A program made the position numbers and the translations under genes. Below are positions 6,708 through 15,667 of a stretch of DNA of 33,844 bases, in pieces. The notes beneath the pieces are model-generated. The model searched no databases. It had not been told where the DNA came from and worked only from the letters and a program-made list of their open reading frames with translations. This DNA is from CAYJEQ01 sp964370185 (GTDB taxonomy: Bacteria > Bacillota > Clostridia > Oscillospirales > Ruminococcaceae). The stretch spans positions 1 through 33,844 of the forward strand of contig CAYJIJ010000023.1 of assembly GCA_964370185.1 (NCBI GenBank). The letters are read 5' to 3'. Within the stretch, counting starts at the first letter, position 1, and the number at the start of each line of letters is the position of its first letter.

Positions 6708-8489
6708 ATGGAAAAAGAAAAACAAAAATCACTTCTTAAAAGGCTGTATGTCTTTGCAGGGAATTATAGGCATCTCACCAATTTGGGAATGGTTTTATCA
6801 GGTGTGAGTGCTATTATGACACTTCTGCCGATTATTTTCATCTATCGTGGAGTAAGCGAAATTGTTTTGGCTTATCCAAATATCTCACTCACCAATAGCG
6901 TAACCTTAAATGCATGGCTCGCAGTGGGCAGTGCCATTGGTGCGATGATAGTATATTTGATAGCTCTTATGTGTACTCATATTGCGGCTTATCGAATAGC
7001 AAAAAATATGCGAAAAAGAGCACTTAACCATATAATGACCTTGCCGCTTGGCTTTTTCTCCAATACTGGGAGTGGTAAACTGCGCAGAATTATAAACGAC
7101 AGTGCAGGAGCCACCGAAACATATCTCGCCCATCAATTGCCCGATTTAGTTGGTGCGTACACAACACCTATCGCAGTGCTAATAGTGTTATTTGTCTTTG
7201 ATTGGCGGCTTGGGCTAATTAGCCTTGCTCCGATTGTTCTGGCGGCAATTTCGATGATGTCTGGGATGGGGAAAGACCAGTCTGTGAGAATAAAACAATA
7301 TCAAACTGCCCTTGAAAACATGAACAACGAAGCAACTGAATATGTGCGAGGCGTACCCGTCGTAAAAACCTTTAATCAGTCGGTTTTCTCATTTGAGCGC
7401 TTTCATAATGTGATCACACAGTACAAAAAATATGTATCGGGTTATGCGCACCGAATGAGAATGCCTATGACAATGTTTCAAGTATTCCTTGCAAGTACAC
7501 CGATATTTTTAGTACTCTCATCTATTTTTATGATAAGCGACCAAAGCGACATGAAAAGCTTCTTTTTAAGCTTTTTCTTCTATCTAATTTTTACACCAAT
7601 TGCCTCACTTATGCTGATGAAAATCATGTGGGTAATGCAGCACACTATGCTTGCAAGCGACGCACTTGAGCGCATTGATAATTTGCTAAATGAAAAACCA
7701 CTTGCAAAGCCGAATACACCAAAATCTCCAAAGAGTGCTGATATAGTGATGGAAAATGTCTCTTTTACATACCCAAACACCGATAAAAAAGCCGTTGATA
7801 ATGTGAATATAAGCATAAAAGAAGGTCAAACTGTTGCTTTTGTAGGGCCGTCGGGAGGGGGAAAAACCACCCTCGCAACCCTTATACCACGCTTTTGGGA
7901 TGTGGAGAGTGGAAGCGTTAAAATAGGCGGCGTTGATGTGCGAGATATTGATAACACAGAGCTTATGAAAAATATCTCCTTCGTATTTCAAAACACAAAT
8001 CTTTATAAAGCGAGTATTTTAGATAATCTCCGTGAGGGAAAGCCCGATGCCACAACAGAGGAAGTTGCAAAGGCACTCAAAGCCGCAAGGTGTGAAGATA
8101 TCATCGCTAAACTGCCAAATGGGGTCGATACTATTTATGGAACAAAAGGTGTCTATCTATCGGGGGGTGAAGCGCAAAGAATTGCACTTGCAAGGGCTAT
8201 TTTGCGTGATGCACCTATAATTTTACTCGACGAAGCTACTGCCTTTGCCGACCCCGAAAATGAGCATCAAATCCAGCTTGCATTTAACGAGCTCACAAAA
8301 GGCAAAACTGTTTTGATGATTGCCCACAGGCTTTCAACAGTTAAAAATGCCGACTTAATCTATGTTATAGCCAACGGGAAAATCCTTGAGCAAGGCAGAC
8401 ATGAGGAGCTTGTTTTAAGTGGTGGATTATATAGCGAAATGTGGACTGAATACAATAACGCATTTATTTGGAATGAGGTGGGTGCATAA
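6708..8489 (+). CDS. ABC transporter half, TMD-NBD fusion (first of a pair; IrtA/YbtP-like NBD)
   Basis: A 593-residue half-transporter: six transmembrane helices (~1-320), then an ATPase domain (~345-585). Walker A is GPSGGGKTT starting at G380, the signature is YLSGGEAQR (~483), and Walker B is IILLDEATAFADPENE with D508/E509. The ATAFADPENE ending is a wording I associate with the IrtA/YbtPQ siderophore-linked subgroup rather than classical drug exporters. The extra siderophore-interacting domain of IrtA is absent. Its stop overlaps the start of the next half (TAATG), so a heterodimer is expected. GGAG lies 8 nt before the ATG. Transport direction and substrate are not decidable: relatives include importers with exporter folds as well as exporters. 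Confidence 0.9.
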   Translation: MEKEKQKSLLKRLYVFAGNYRHLTNLGMVLSGVSAIMTLLPIIFIYRGVSEIVLAYPNISLTNSVTLNAWLAVGSAIGAMIVYLIALMCTHIAAYRIAKNMRKRALNHIMTLPLGFFSNTGSGKLRRIINDSAGATETYLAHQLPDLVGAYTTPIAVLIVLFVFDWRLGLISLAPIVLAAISMMSGMGKDQSVRIKQYQTALENMNNEATEYVRGVPVVKTFNQSVFSFERFHNVITQYKKYVSGYAHRMRMPMTMFQVFLASTPIFLVLSSIFMISDQSDMKSFFLSFFFYLIFTPIASLMLMKIMWVMQHTMLASDALERIDNLLNEKPLAKPNTPKSPKSADIVMENVSFTYPNTDKKAVDNVNISIKEGQTVAFVGPSGGGKTTLATLIPRFWDVESGSVKIGGVDVRDIDNTELMKNISFVFQNTNLYKASILDNLREGKPDATTEEVAKALKAARCEDIIAKLPNGVDTIYGTKGVYLSGGEAQRIALARAILRDAPIILLDEATAFADPENEHQIQLAFNELTKGKTVLMIAHRLSTVKNADLIYVIANGKILEQGRHEELVLSGGLYSEMWTEYNNAFIWNEVGA

Positions 8490-10234
8490 TGAAAAGCTAC
8501 TTACAAAAAACTTTTGCTCTAACTGAAAAGGGAGCGAGTGAGCTACTAAAAGCAAGCATAACCACAGTGTTTATAAATATAGTGATTATGGCTCTAAGTG
8601 CTATATCATATTATTTTATACAGGACACATTAATGCCAATTTTAGAGGGTAGCGCACCAGCATATTCTGTTTTGTTTTATCTGGTGTATGCGATTTTTAT
8701 ATTGTTTTTGCTGGCACTACTTTATTATTTTCAGTATAATTTCTGCTATATTTCAGCCTATGAAGAAAGTGCAAATATGCGAATATCTCTTGCTGAAACA
8801 CTTCGTAAACTTCCATTATCATTCTTTGGCAAAAAGGATTTATCAGATTTAACCTCAACTATTATGGGCGATGTTACAATGATGGAAAATGCATTTTCAC
8901 ATTTTATCCCAGGCTTTATGGGCTCGGTTATATCCACAATTATTATGGGAAGCTTTATGTTTGTGTTTGACTGGCGCTTAGCGCTTTCACTCACATGGGT
9001 TATCCCAATATCGTTTATACTCTGCATTGCCACAAAAAAAATACAGGATCATTTTACTGCAAAAACAAAGGCTATCACGCTTACATACCTTGATAAAATT
9101 CAAGAATGCCTTGAAAATGTTAAGGATATTAAGGCGAATAATAGAGAAAACGCACATCTTAATATTATGGACAGCCATTTTGATAACCACGAAAAGGCAA
9201 GCATTAAAGCCGAATTTGTTATGGGAACCTTTGTGAATTTATCGCAGATGATACTAAAAGTCGGCATTGCCACAACTATGATAGTTTCAGTCACACTCCT
9301 TGCAACAGGCGAAGTTTCACTGCTCACTTTCTTAGTGTTTTTGATGATAGCTTCAAGAATTTACGACCCACTTGCCGGTGCACTTGTAAATCTTGCAGGT
9401 ATATTTATCACATTAAAAAGCGTTGAGCGAATGAAAGAATTTGAAAACACAAAAGTTCAAACAGGTAGAGAAAATATGTCGCCTAAAGGCTATAATATTA
9501 ATTTTGAAAATGTTAAGTTTAGTTACGATACGAGTGAGACTGTTTTAAACGGTGTATCATTCACTGCAAAGCAGGGGGAAGTTACAGCACTTGTGGGCCC
9601 ATCGGGTGGTGGTAAAAGTACAGCCATGAAGCTTGCCGCAAGATTTTGGGATGTGAGCAGTGGAAAAATCACCATAGGCAGTGAAGATGTAAATAGCATT
9701 GAACCCGAAACGCTACTAAAAGATATTTCCATTGTATTCCAAGATGTAACACTGTTTAACAACACGGTGATGGAGAATATTCGCATAGGTAGAAAAGGTG
9801 CAACTGACGAGGAAGTTATTGAAGCTGCCAAAAATGCACAGTGCCATGAATTTATTATGAGTATGCAGGATGGTTATAGTACCCTAATAGGCGAAAACGG
9901 CTCTAAACTCTCGGGCGGTGAGCGGCAAAGACTTTCAATTGCAAGGGCACTTTTAAAAGATGCACCGATCGTACTGCTTGATGAAGCCACCTCCTCGCTC
10001 GACATCCAAAATGAAAGCGCCGTGCAAAAAGCAATTTCGGGGCTTACAAAGGATAGGACGGTTATAGTTATTGCGCATAGAATGAGGACTATTGCAGGGG
10101 CAAATAAAATTGTGCTCCTAAAAGAGGGCAAGGTTTCGGCTGTGGGAACACATAGCGAACTCTTAGAAAAATCTGCCGATTACGAAAACATGATAAAACT
10201 TCAAACCGAGAGCATGAAATGGGTGTTATCATAA
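8489..10234 (+). CDS. ABC transporter half, TMD-NBD fusion (second of a pair)
   Basis: A 581-residue partner of the preceding half-transporter, whose stop codon overlaps this ATG by one base (TAATG). The N-terminal membrane domain (~1-310) contains LRKLPLSFFGKKDLSDLTSTIMGDV, the usual coupling-helix region (~105-130). The NBD has Walker A GPSGGGKST (~368), signature KLSGGERQR (~472) and Walker B IVLLDEATSSLDIQNE with the catalytic Glu intact. Both halves therefore appear to carry competent ATP sites, unlike the MarR-linked pair at 29207-32816. A hairpin follows the gene (10248-10266), before the ATC-hydrolase-like gene. Confidence 0.9.
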   Translation: MKSYLQKTFALTEKGASELLKASITTVFINIVIMALSAISYYFIQDTLMPILEGSAPAYSVLFYLVYAIFILFLLALLYYFQYNFCYISAYEESANMRISLAETLRKLPLSFFGKKDLSDLTSTIMGDVTMMENAFSHFIPGFMGSVISTIIMGSFMFVFDWRLALSLTWVIPISFILCIATKKIQDHFTAKTKAITLTYLDKIQECLENVKDIKANNRENAHLNIMDSHFDNHEKASIKAEFVMGTFVNLSQMILKVGIATTMIVSVTLLATGEVSLLTFLVFLMIASRIYDPLAGALVNLAGIFITLKSVERMKEFENTKVQTGRENMSPKGYNINFENVKFSYDTSETVLNGVSFTAKQGEVTALVGPSGGGKSTAMKLAARFWDVSSGKITIGSEDVNSIEPETLLKDISIVFQDVTLFNNTVMENIRIGRKGATDEEVIEAAKNAQCHEFIMSMQDGYSTLIGENGSKLSGGERQRLSIARALLKDAPIVLLDEATSSLDIQNESAVQKAISGLTKDRTVIVIAHRMRTIAGANKIVLLKEGKVSAVGTHSELLEKSADYENMIKLQTESMKWVLS

Positions 10235-10247
10235 AATATATGTTAAT

Positions 10248-10266
10248 GGCGGATTTTACATCCGCC
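10248..10266 (+). terminator. Intercistronic hairpin after the ABC pair
   Basis: GGCGGAT-TTTAC-ATCCGCC lies in the 60-bp gap before the next gene. There is no U run, so it is more likely a partial attenuator or mRNA-stability element than a full terminator. Confidence 0.4.
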
Positions 10267-10294
10267 TAAAACTGTTTAAAGTAGGAGGAATTAG

Positions 10295-10900
10295 ATGCCT
10301 AAAAATCAATTTTTAGCACAAGCGAAAGAGTTTTTAATAAAAACATATGGCAGGGAAAAGGGTGGCTTAATTGCAAATTCATCGCTTGAAAGATTTGTAG
10401 AAATTTGCAAAGAAAATGCAGACGAAGCAAAGGCTATGCACAGCCACACAAGGGCAAAAATTTACCCTTGCATTTCACTACTTGACGCACAGGTTAAGCA
10501 TGGAGTGAGCAGAGAAGATGCGCTTGCCTTTAATTTTAAGCTTATCGAATGGAGAAGCTACCGAGCTGCAAATTTTGTTGCAAAGATTATGAAGATACCG
10601 GGGATTTATAAAAAAGTACCAGTGATGTTTGGCAATATGACAAAGAAAAAATTTGGGGTAAAGCAGAATTTCGACGCAGTATTCTACGAAATATCCCCTA
10701 AAGAAATGCGATTTGATATGACAAAATGTCCCTACTCTGAGCTGTGCACAAAATATGGATATCCCGAAATCACAAAAGCATTTTGCAGGGGGGATGACAT
10801 AATTTATGGGAATATGCATTCAAAGCTTCTTTGGGGAAGGAGAAAAACCATAGGCGACGGTGATACTGTCTGTGATTTTAAATTAACGGTGGTAGAGTAA
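10295..10900 (+). CDS. L-2-amino-thiazoline-4-carboxylic acid hydrolase (ATC hydrolase) family protein
   Basis: A 201-residue soluble protein. The C-terminal half shows the family's cysteine pattern: DMTKCPYSELCTKYGYPEIT, then AFCRGDDIIYGNMHSKLLWGRRKTIGDGD and VCDF near the end. An N-terminal helical region includes SHTRAKIYPCISLLDA. The named family activity (opening ATC towards S- or N-carbamoyl-cysteine) is known from few members, and most homologues have no demonstrated substrate. AGGAGGAATTAG precedes the ATG. Its position after the ABC pair and before two methyltransferases suggests it processes the transported molecule or its precursor, possibly a thiazoline- or cysteine-derived compound. 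That role is inference; the family call rests on the Cys/Gly/Asp pattern. Confidence 0.7.
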   Translation: MPKNQFLAQAKEFLIKTYGREKGGLIANSSLERFVEICKENADEAKAMHSHTRAKIYPCISLLDAQVKHGVSREDALAFNFKLIEWRSYRAANFVAKIMKIPGIYKKVPVMFGNMTKKKFGVKQNFDAVFYEISPKEMRFDMTKCPYSELCTKYGYPEITKAFCRGDDIIYGNMHSKLLWGRRKTIGDGDTVCDFKLTVVE

Positions 10901-10901
10901 A

Positions 10902-11390
10902 ATGACTACTTTTATAATAATTTGCATAGTGTTTTGCACTGTCTTTACAGCTGCTATATACTTTGCATCAAAAGATCCCATCAATGTTGTGATGAGTTAT
11001 CCAAAAAATATAAGGGATAGGGTGGACACCCTTCCACAGTACAAAAGCCATATTAAAGCTACGAAGAAAAAGCATCTATTAAAGAAATTAGCCGCTGTGA
11101 TTATTTTTATTGTGCTTATGGCTATTATACTTATATTTGTTGGGAAAACACAGTTTGCAGAGGCTTTTCTGTATACCTTTGCCCTCTTTACAGTCCTAAA
11201 TTTATATGATCTTGTAATTATCGACTGGATATGGGTGCCATGCAGTAAACGCTGGATAATAAGTGGAACAGAAGAGTTCACAGATGAGCTAAACAGTAAA
11301 TTTTATCATTTTATCGGTTTTTTAAAAGGCACAGTAATTGGAGCAGTTGTGTCGCTCATTTCGGCGTTAATATTGATTTTGATAGTTTAA
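10902..11390 (+). CDS. Small integral membrane protein of unknown function
   Basis: A 162-residue protein that I do not recognise. Four hydrophobic segments are visible at about residues 1-20, 62-82, 86-111 and 137-162. A basic loop rich in Lys (KATKKKHLLKK, ~52-62) lies before the second, and the conserved-looking DLVIIDWIWVPCSKRW lies around the third. It starts one base after the stop of the ATC-hydrolase-like gene and ends nine bases before the methyltransferase ATG, so it belongs to the same transcript. It could assist the ABC pair or anchor a modifying enzyme; nothing in the sequence decides this. Confidence 0.75.
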   Translation: MTTFIIICIVFCTVFTAAIYFASKDPINVVMSYPKNIRDRVDTLPQYKSHIKATKKKHLLKKLAAVIIFIVLMAIILIFVGKTQFAEAFLYTFALFTVLNLYDLVIIDWIWVPCSKRWIISGTEEFTDELNSKFYHFIGFLKGTVIGAVVSLISALILILIV

Positions 11391-11399
11391 GGAGAAAAT

Positions 11400-12056
11400 A
11401 TGGCTGATAAAATACAAAAATCATACAAATCTTCAAGGAATATCTACGATACAATCATTACTCACAAAACTTGGTGGAGTAAAATATATTCAAAGATAGT
11501 TTGGAACGGTGTGGATAACAACATAATCGCAGAGAAACTCCTTAATGAAATCCCAAATGATTTTAGCGGTAAAATTCTTGATGTCCCAGTTGGCACGGGG
11601 GTGTTTGTACATGAAAAATATGCTAAACTCAAAAATGCCCAAATAACATGCCTCGATTACAGTGAGGATATGCTAAATATTGCAAAAGAGAGGATAAATG
11701 GTGAGCATATAAATCTTATCAGGGGAGATGCCAGCAATTTGCAATTTGAAGCTGAAACTTTTGATATAGTTTTAAGCATGAATGGCTTCCATGTTTTCCC
11801 CGATAAAGACAAAGCTTTTGCAGAGGTTACACGGGTGCTTAAAAAGGACGGCATAATGCTTTCCTGCTTTTATGTAAAGGAAAAAGGCAAAGTGACTGAT
11901 TTTGTAGCACATAAGATACTTGCTAAAAAAGGTTTTTTAACTCCTCCATTTGATAACGAAGAGGCTGTAAAGCGAAGGCTATCAAATAATTTTAAGCTCG
12001 AATTTTTCAGCTCCCATGGTTCGCTAATTTATTTTTGCGCAAGAAAGACAGGGTGA
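11400..12056 (+). CDS. Class I SAM-dependent methyltransferase (Methyltransf_11/25 type)
   Basis: A 218-residue cytoplasmic methyltransferase. Motif I is ILDVPVGTGVFV (~59-70; VGTG where many have GCGTG), the acidic end of strand 2 is CLDYSEDML (~84-92), the GDAS motif II is at ~108, the motif IV region is FDIVLSMNGFHVF (~122-134), and EVTRVLKKDGIML (~143-155) is the post-motif helix and strand. This fold methylates small molecules (C-, N- or O-). AAGGAG lies 5 nt before the ATG. It is third from the end of the operon's reading order and directly precedes a second, unrelated methyltransferase. Substrate is unknown. Confidence 0.85.
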   Translation: MADKIQKSYKSSRNIYDTIITHKTWWSKIYSKIVWNGVDNNIIAEKLLNEIPNDFSGKILDVPVGTGVFVHEKYAKLKNAQITCLDYSEDMLNIAKERINGEHINLIRGDASNLQFEAETFDIVLSMNGFHVFPDKDKAFAEVTRVLKKDGIMLSCFYVKEKGKVTDFVAHKILAKKGFLTPPFDNEEAVKRRLSNNFKLEFFSSHGSLIYFCARKTG

Positions 12057-12063
12057 AAAACTA

Positions 12064-12872
12064 ATGGATAAGAAAAAGCTGAGCGGTGTTCCCGATACAT
12101 TATTCATACCACTGATGGCACGCATATACATCTCAAATAGATTTCCCGAATATTTCTATGATGAGAAGGCTCTTAGTCTCGAAAATCTTATACCACGAAA
12201 CATCATCACTGAAAAAAGCAGTGAATACGCAATGATGGGCTCTGCTTCAAGGGCGGTAAATATGGATAAGGTGGTAGCTGAATTTGCAGATGAAAACGGC
12301 AACTGCAATGTGGTTTGTATTGGCTGTGGACTTGAAACCATGGTTTTTAGGCTGAGTGAATTATCCGATAGAGCACTTTTTTTGAGATTGATTTCCAATC
12401 TGTAATAAAAAATAGAGAGGAAATTTTAGGCATACTCCCAAATGAAACTCTAATTTCGGGCAATGTAAACGAGCTTGATTTTTCACAGCATATGGACTGC
12501 ACGATTCCCACGATTTTTGTTGTGGCAGGGGTGTTTCAGTATTTTAAAGAAGAAGAGGTTTTATCACTTATATTAAAGCTGCAAAATCAGTTTAAGAATG
12601 CGGAAATTCTCTTTGATGCTACCGATGAATATGGAATAAAATATGCAAATAAATATGTTAAAAAGACTGGCAACAAAGATGCAATGATGTATTTTTACAT
12701 AAATAATCCACAGGAATTTGCGGATAAAGCTAAAATTAAGCTCATTTCAGTAAGTGGATTTTATGAGAATGTTTCAAAAGAGCTCCGCAAGAAACTAAAA
12801 CTCTACACTAAAATTGCAACAAAAATAGCGGACAGTAAAATGCATGCTATGATATTAAAATTCAAAATATAG
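12064..12872 (+). pseudogene. LCM-type (leucine carboxyl methyltransferase family) SAM methyltransferase, split by a -1 frameshift
   Basis: Two open segments, 12064-12405 and ~12381-12872, join into one 269-residue protein if a single -1 shift occurs in the run of seven T at 12377-12383. The first frame carries the N-terminus KLSGVPDTLFIPLMARIYIS and motif I VVCIGCGLETMVFRL. The second continues directly as FEIDFQSVIKNREEILGIL, the expected following motif of the family, and then VAGVFQYFKEEEVL. Homologues include O-methyltransferases found near polyketide and other secondary-metabolite genes. The T7 run could be a sequencing or assembly slip, a real inactivating mutation, or a slippage site. 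No other damage is visible, so I would not assume the gene is dead. It starts 7 bp after the previous methyltransferase gene. Confidence 0.75.
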
Positions 12873-12911
12873 CTTAATCATTAATAATGCTGCAAAAACA
12901 GGCAATACAAT

Positions 12912-12954
12912 AATAATGCTTCCCCAAAACTAACCGTTTTGGGGAAGCATTATT
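12912..12954. terminator. Bidirectional terminator between converging genes
   Basis: A perfect 19-bp stem: AATAATGCTTCCCCAAAAC (12912-12930), loop TAACC, and its complement (12936-12954). It is placed between the converging methyltransferase and O-antigen-ligase-like genes. Terminal A/T runs on both sides allow it to work in both directions. Confidence 0.8.
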
Positions 12955-12970
12955 AAATATTCTGTATTAT

Positions 12971-15373
12971 CTAAGAAGCATACTCATATAGTAACTGATG
13001 CACTGCCTCTAATAGCTCTGTCTCATTCATGCCTTCTGAGTCGATTATTATATCCATAACCTGCAGATACACTTCATGTATTCTAATTTCTGATATGGAT
13101 GAAGCATTTGTTTCTGCAAGCTTTTCCTTAAGCATGATAAACTGCTCGGCATAAATTTCTCTGTTTATATATGTATTCTCGATATTTCCCGAATTTAAAA
13201 TAGTTTCTAAATATATTTCAATAGAATTATTCCAAAAAATTTCGTTATATGGGCTGTAATCTATATGGGAAATTAGCCGCTCAAATGCCTTTTCTGGATT
13301 GTTTTGAGTTATGTAGTATGTTGTAAGTTGAGAATGCACTGAATTGGATTTTGCTTTTTCAAGCCTCTCGAGATATTTCTGCGCATCCTCAAGGACTTCG
13401 GGGTCGGACGAAGATGTGCTATACATCACATATGCAAGCATATAGTCGTTGGTGTCATACACATCAATTGATATATTTTCATGAATAATATCAATATGCG
13501 CCCCACCGGCACTCACACTACTTGATGCGACGATATTTCCAAAGAGCAGTACTATGAAAATTGACATTGAAAGCATTATAATAGGTGTTATAAAATTCTT
13601 TGCACGCCCCTTGATAAATGCTGTATCGCTGTAATGCAGTGCTGATATCAGCGCAAAAACAGCAAATGCATAGGGCAAAAAGTCCTCCCTCGACATAGAA
13701 AATTCGCTACTGCCGTGGAATATTATCATGAGCAATGCCCCGAATAGATAGGGGGATAAATCCTCTTTTCCTCTAAGCTTTATCAGTGCATAAACTGATA
13801 TTATAAGAAGAGCTGCATAAATAGAAAATCCTATTATGCCTGTGTCCACCAACATTTGCATGAAATGATTATGGGCATATTTTGTTTCATATCCATATTT
13901 TTGCACGCTCTGTATCGCATTTTCAAATCCACCGAGTCCGTGTCCGATAATTGGGCTTTGCATAAAAAGGGTAAATCCGTCTTTAATATATTCGCTTCGG
14001 ATTAAAAAGCTACTATTTGTGGGAAGTCCTTGAAGTCTATTCTCGATGTTTTCGGGCAGTAATGTGTAGTTGAGTGTTATGGGTACTGTCTCAGATGCTC
14101 CATAAAAAACAGCGCTCTCTATCTCAGCTTGCCCCTCTGTGGATAATAATACAAATGTTTCTTTGGCGTTCTCGGGGATTATTAGCTCAAAGCTGTTTTC
14201 TCCCGCAACTAAATCACCATCATATACTAATGTTTCTGAGCCAGTCATAATTTGGGGCATATCTTTTGTAAAGACTCTTATCTGCAAGTCGGAGGTGTTT
14301 TGAGTAGCCATAATCTCCACTCTATTTTCACCATGCTCAGGGTATAGTACCCTATAATACGATATACCACTACCAAGCGATAGACTGCTTTTGAGTGTGA
14401 ATACAGCTATAAGCACTGCAATTGCCAATATAATAAGTGCAACAAAAAATAGCCAAACCTTTTTAGCATTTGTATACAGTATTTCGGTGAGCTTTTCTCC
14501 GAAATATTTTTCCGCTAAAATAAATGCGGCGCATAGTACAGCTAATAATAGAAGTGCTATTGCACTGCCATTATTGAGCATTGGTATCATGAGGAATAGG
14601 CCAATAAAAGCAGTCAAGAGAACAAAAAATATGCAGACAATCCCTCTTATTCTCTCTTTATCTTTTGTAAATAGCAAAAAGCCTATAACTGAGAGTGCCA
14701 GCGAAAATGTACCCCCTAAGCTAAATGCTAAAAGCACTGTGGTAGCCATTATCACTAAATATACGCCCTGTATGTACTTGTATTTCTTGTTTTCTTCGGT
14801 AAGATAGAGGTATAGTGATAAAAAGAGCGAGACCCCCAAAGCACTAACAAACACATTGGGATTGCCAAATGGGCCGTGCAGTCTTCCCCCTGACCACACT
14901 GAAAAATCGGGTATTTCAGCTCCAGAAAACAGCTCTTCAATTGCGGGAGCAATCACCGCCAAAGTGGCTCCTTCTATTGCCATTAAGCAGGATATCACGG
15001 TATATGTAGTTATTGTTCCTAAAATTAGCCTGAGAGTGTCTTTTTTCTTGCTCGCATAATATATGAAAATGTAAATGCTAAATCCCACAATAACTTTTAT
15101 ATACTCATTTATCGCAAATTTACCTGCGTTTGCATATAGTGTTGATATTCCTAAAAATATCACATAGCTTGCGACGGCGATCGGTACTGGGCGATTAAAA
15201 CTTGCCTTTTTACGCATTATTATTAAATATGTAAAGGCTAAAAGAAAAAACATTGCCGAAAACTGCTTTGCATCCAGATTTGACACGAGCGAGCACTTTG
15301 CTGTAAATATAAATAGTAATATTGAAACTGCTACCATCAGTATTATTTCAGCATAATTTTTTTGTTTTACCAT
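12971..15373 (-). CDS. O-antigen ligase/polymerase-like polytopic membrane protein
   Basis: A large 800-residue membrane protein with about 12 hydrophobic segments. The ligase-family motif RLHGPFGNPNVF occurs near residue ~168. A hydrophilic extracytoplasmic insert of ~110 residues (~335-445) contains no transmembrane segment, and the signature loop AHNHFMQMLVDTGIIGF lies near ~497. The C-terminal ~200 residues are hydrophilic and helical, with TPR-like character. The O-antigen ligase/Wzy fold transfers lipid-linked glycans; in Gram-positive cells homologues act in teichuronic acid, exopolysaccharide or glycoprotein assembly. GGAGGAAAAG precedes the ATG. No glycosyltransferase genes surround it, so the acceptor cannot be guessed. 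Confidence 0.82.
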   Translation of the reverse strand: MVKQKNYAEIILMVAVSILLFIFTAKCSLVSNLDAKQFSAMFFLLAFTYLIIMRKKASFNRPVPIAVASYVIFLGISTLYANAGKFAINEYIKVIVGFSIYIFIYYASKKKDTLRLILGTITTYTVISCLMAIEGATLAVIAPAIEELFSGAEIPDFSVWSGGRLHGPFGNPNVFVSALGVSLFLSLYLYLTEENKKYKYIQGVYLVIMATTVLLAFSLGGTFSLALSVIGFLLFTKDKERIRGIVCIFFVLLTAFIGLFLMIPMLNNGSAIALLLLAVLCAAFILAEKYFGEKLTEILYTNAKKVWLFFVALIILAIAVLIAVFTLKSSLSLGSGISYYRVLYPEHGENRVEIMATQNTSDLQIRVFTKDMPQIMTGSETLVYDGDLVAGENSFELIIPENAKETFVLLSTEGQAEIESAVFYGASETVPITLNYTLLPENIENRLQGLPTNSSFLIRSEYIKDGFTLFMQSPIIGHGLGGFENAIQSVQKYGYETKYAHNHFMQMLVDTGIIGFSIYAALLIISVYALIKLRGKEDLSPYLFGALLMIIFHGSSEFSMSREDFLPYAFAVFALISALHYSDTAFIKGRAKNFITPIIMLSMSIFIVLLFGNIVASSSVSAGGAHIDIIHENISIDVYDTNDYMLAYVMYSTSSSDPEVLEDAQKYLERLEKAKSNSVHSQLTTYYITQNNPEKAFERLISHIDYSPYNEIFWNNSIEIYLETILNSGNIENTYINREIYAEQFIMLKEKLAETNASSISEIRIHEVYLQVMDIIIDSEGMNETELLEAVHQLLYEYAS

Positions 15374-15548
15374 CTTTTCCTCCGATGTTTTAAATATTTA
15401 TATCAATACCACTTAGTATAACATACAGATATTTTTCAAGTCAATAAAACCTTATCGCTTGGTAAAAATAATTGGAGGGATGCAGGAGCACTCATTTTCT
15501 AATTTATAATATTTTGCCTCTTAATCCACTGTGTTTCTAAACTCTCCC

Positions 15549-15586
15549 ATATTAAATTGTATTTCGCCAAAATCTCCATTTAATAT
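15549..15586. promoter_or_regulatory. Inverted repeat upstream of the TSUP promoter
   Basis: ATATTAAAT (15549-15557) and ATTTAATAT (15578-15586) form perfect 9-bp arms 20 bp apart, ending 10 bp before the TTGACA of the TSUP gene. It could bind a regulator; the remainder of the 294-bp spacer shows nothing else I can name. Confidence 0.4.
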
Positions 15587-15596
15587 GATATATAAC

Positions 15597-15626
15597 TTGA
15601 CAGATAAATTTAAAATGTGTTAACAT
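15597..15626 (+). promoter_or_regulatory. Promoter of the TSUP permease gene
   Basis: TTGACA (15597-15602), an 18-bp spacer and TAACAT (15621-15626), 42 nt before the GTG start. Confidence 0.6.
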
Positions 15627-15667
15627 TTAAAAGTCATATCAAATAATGAGAAGTAGAGGGTTTTAAA

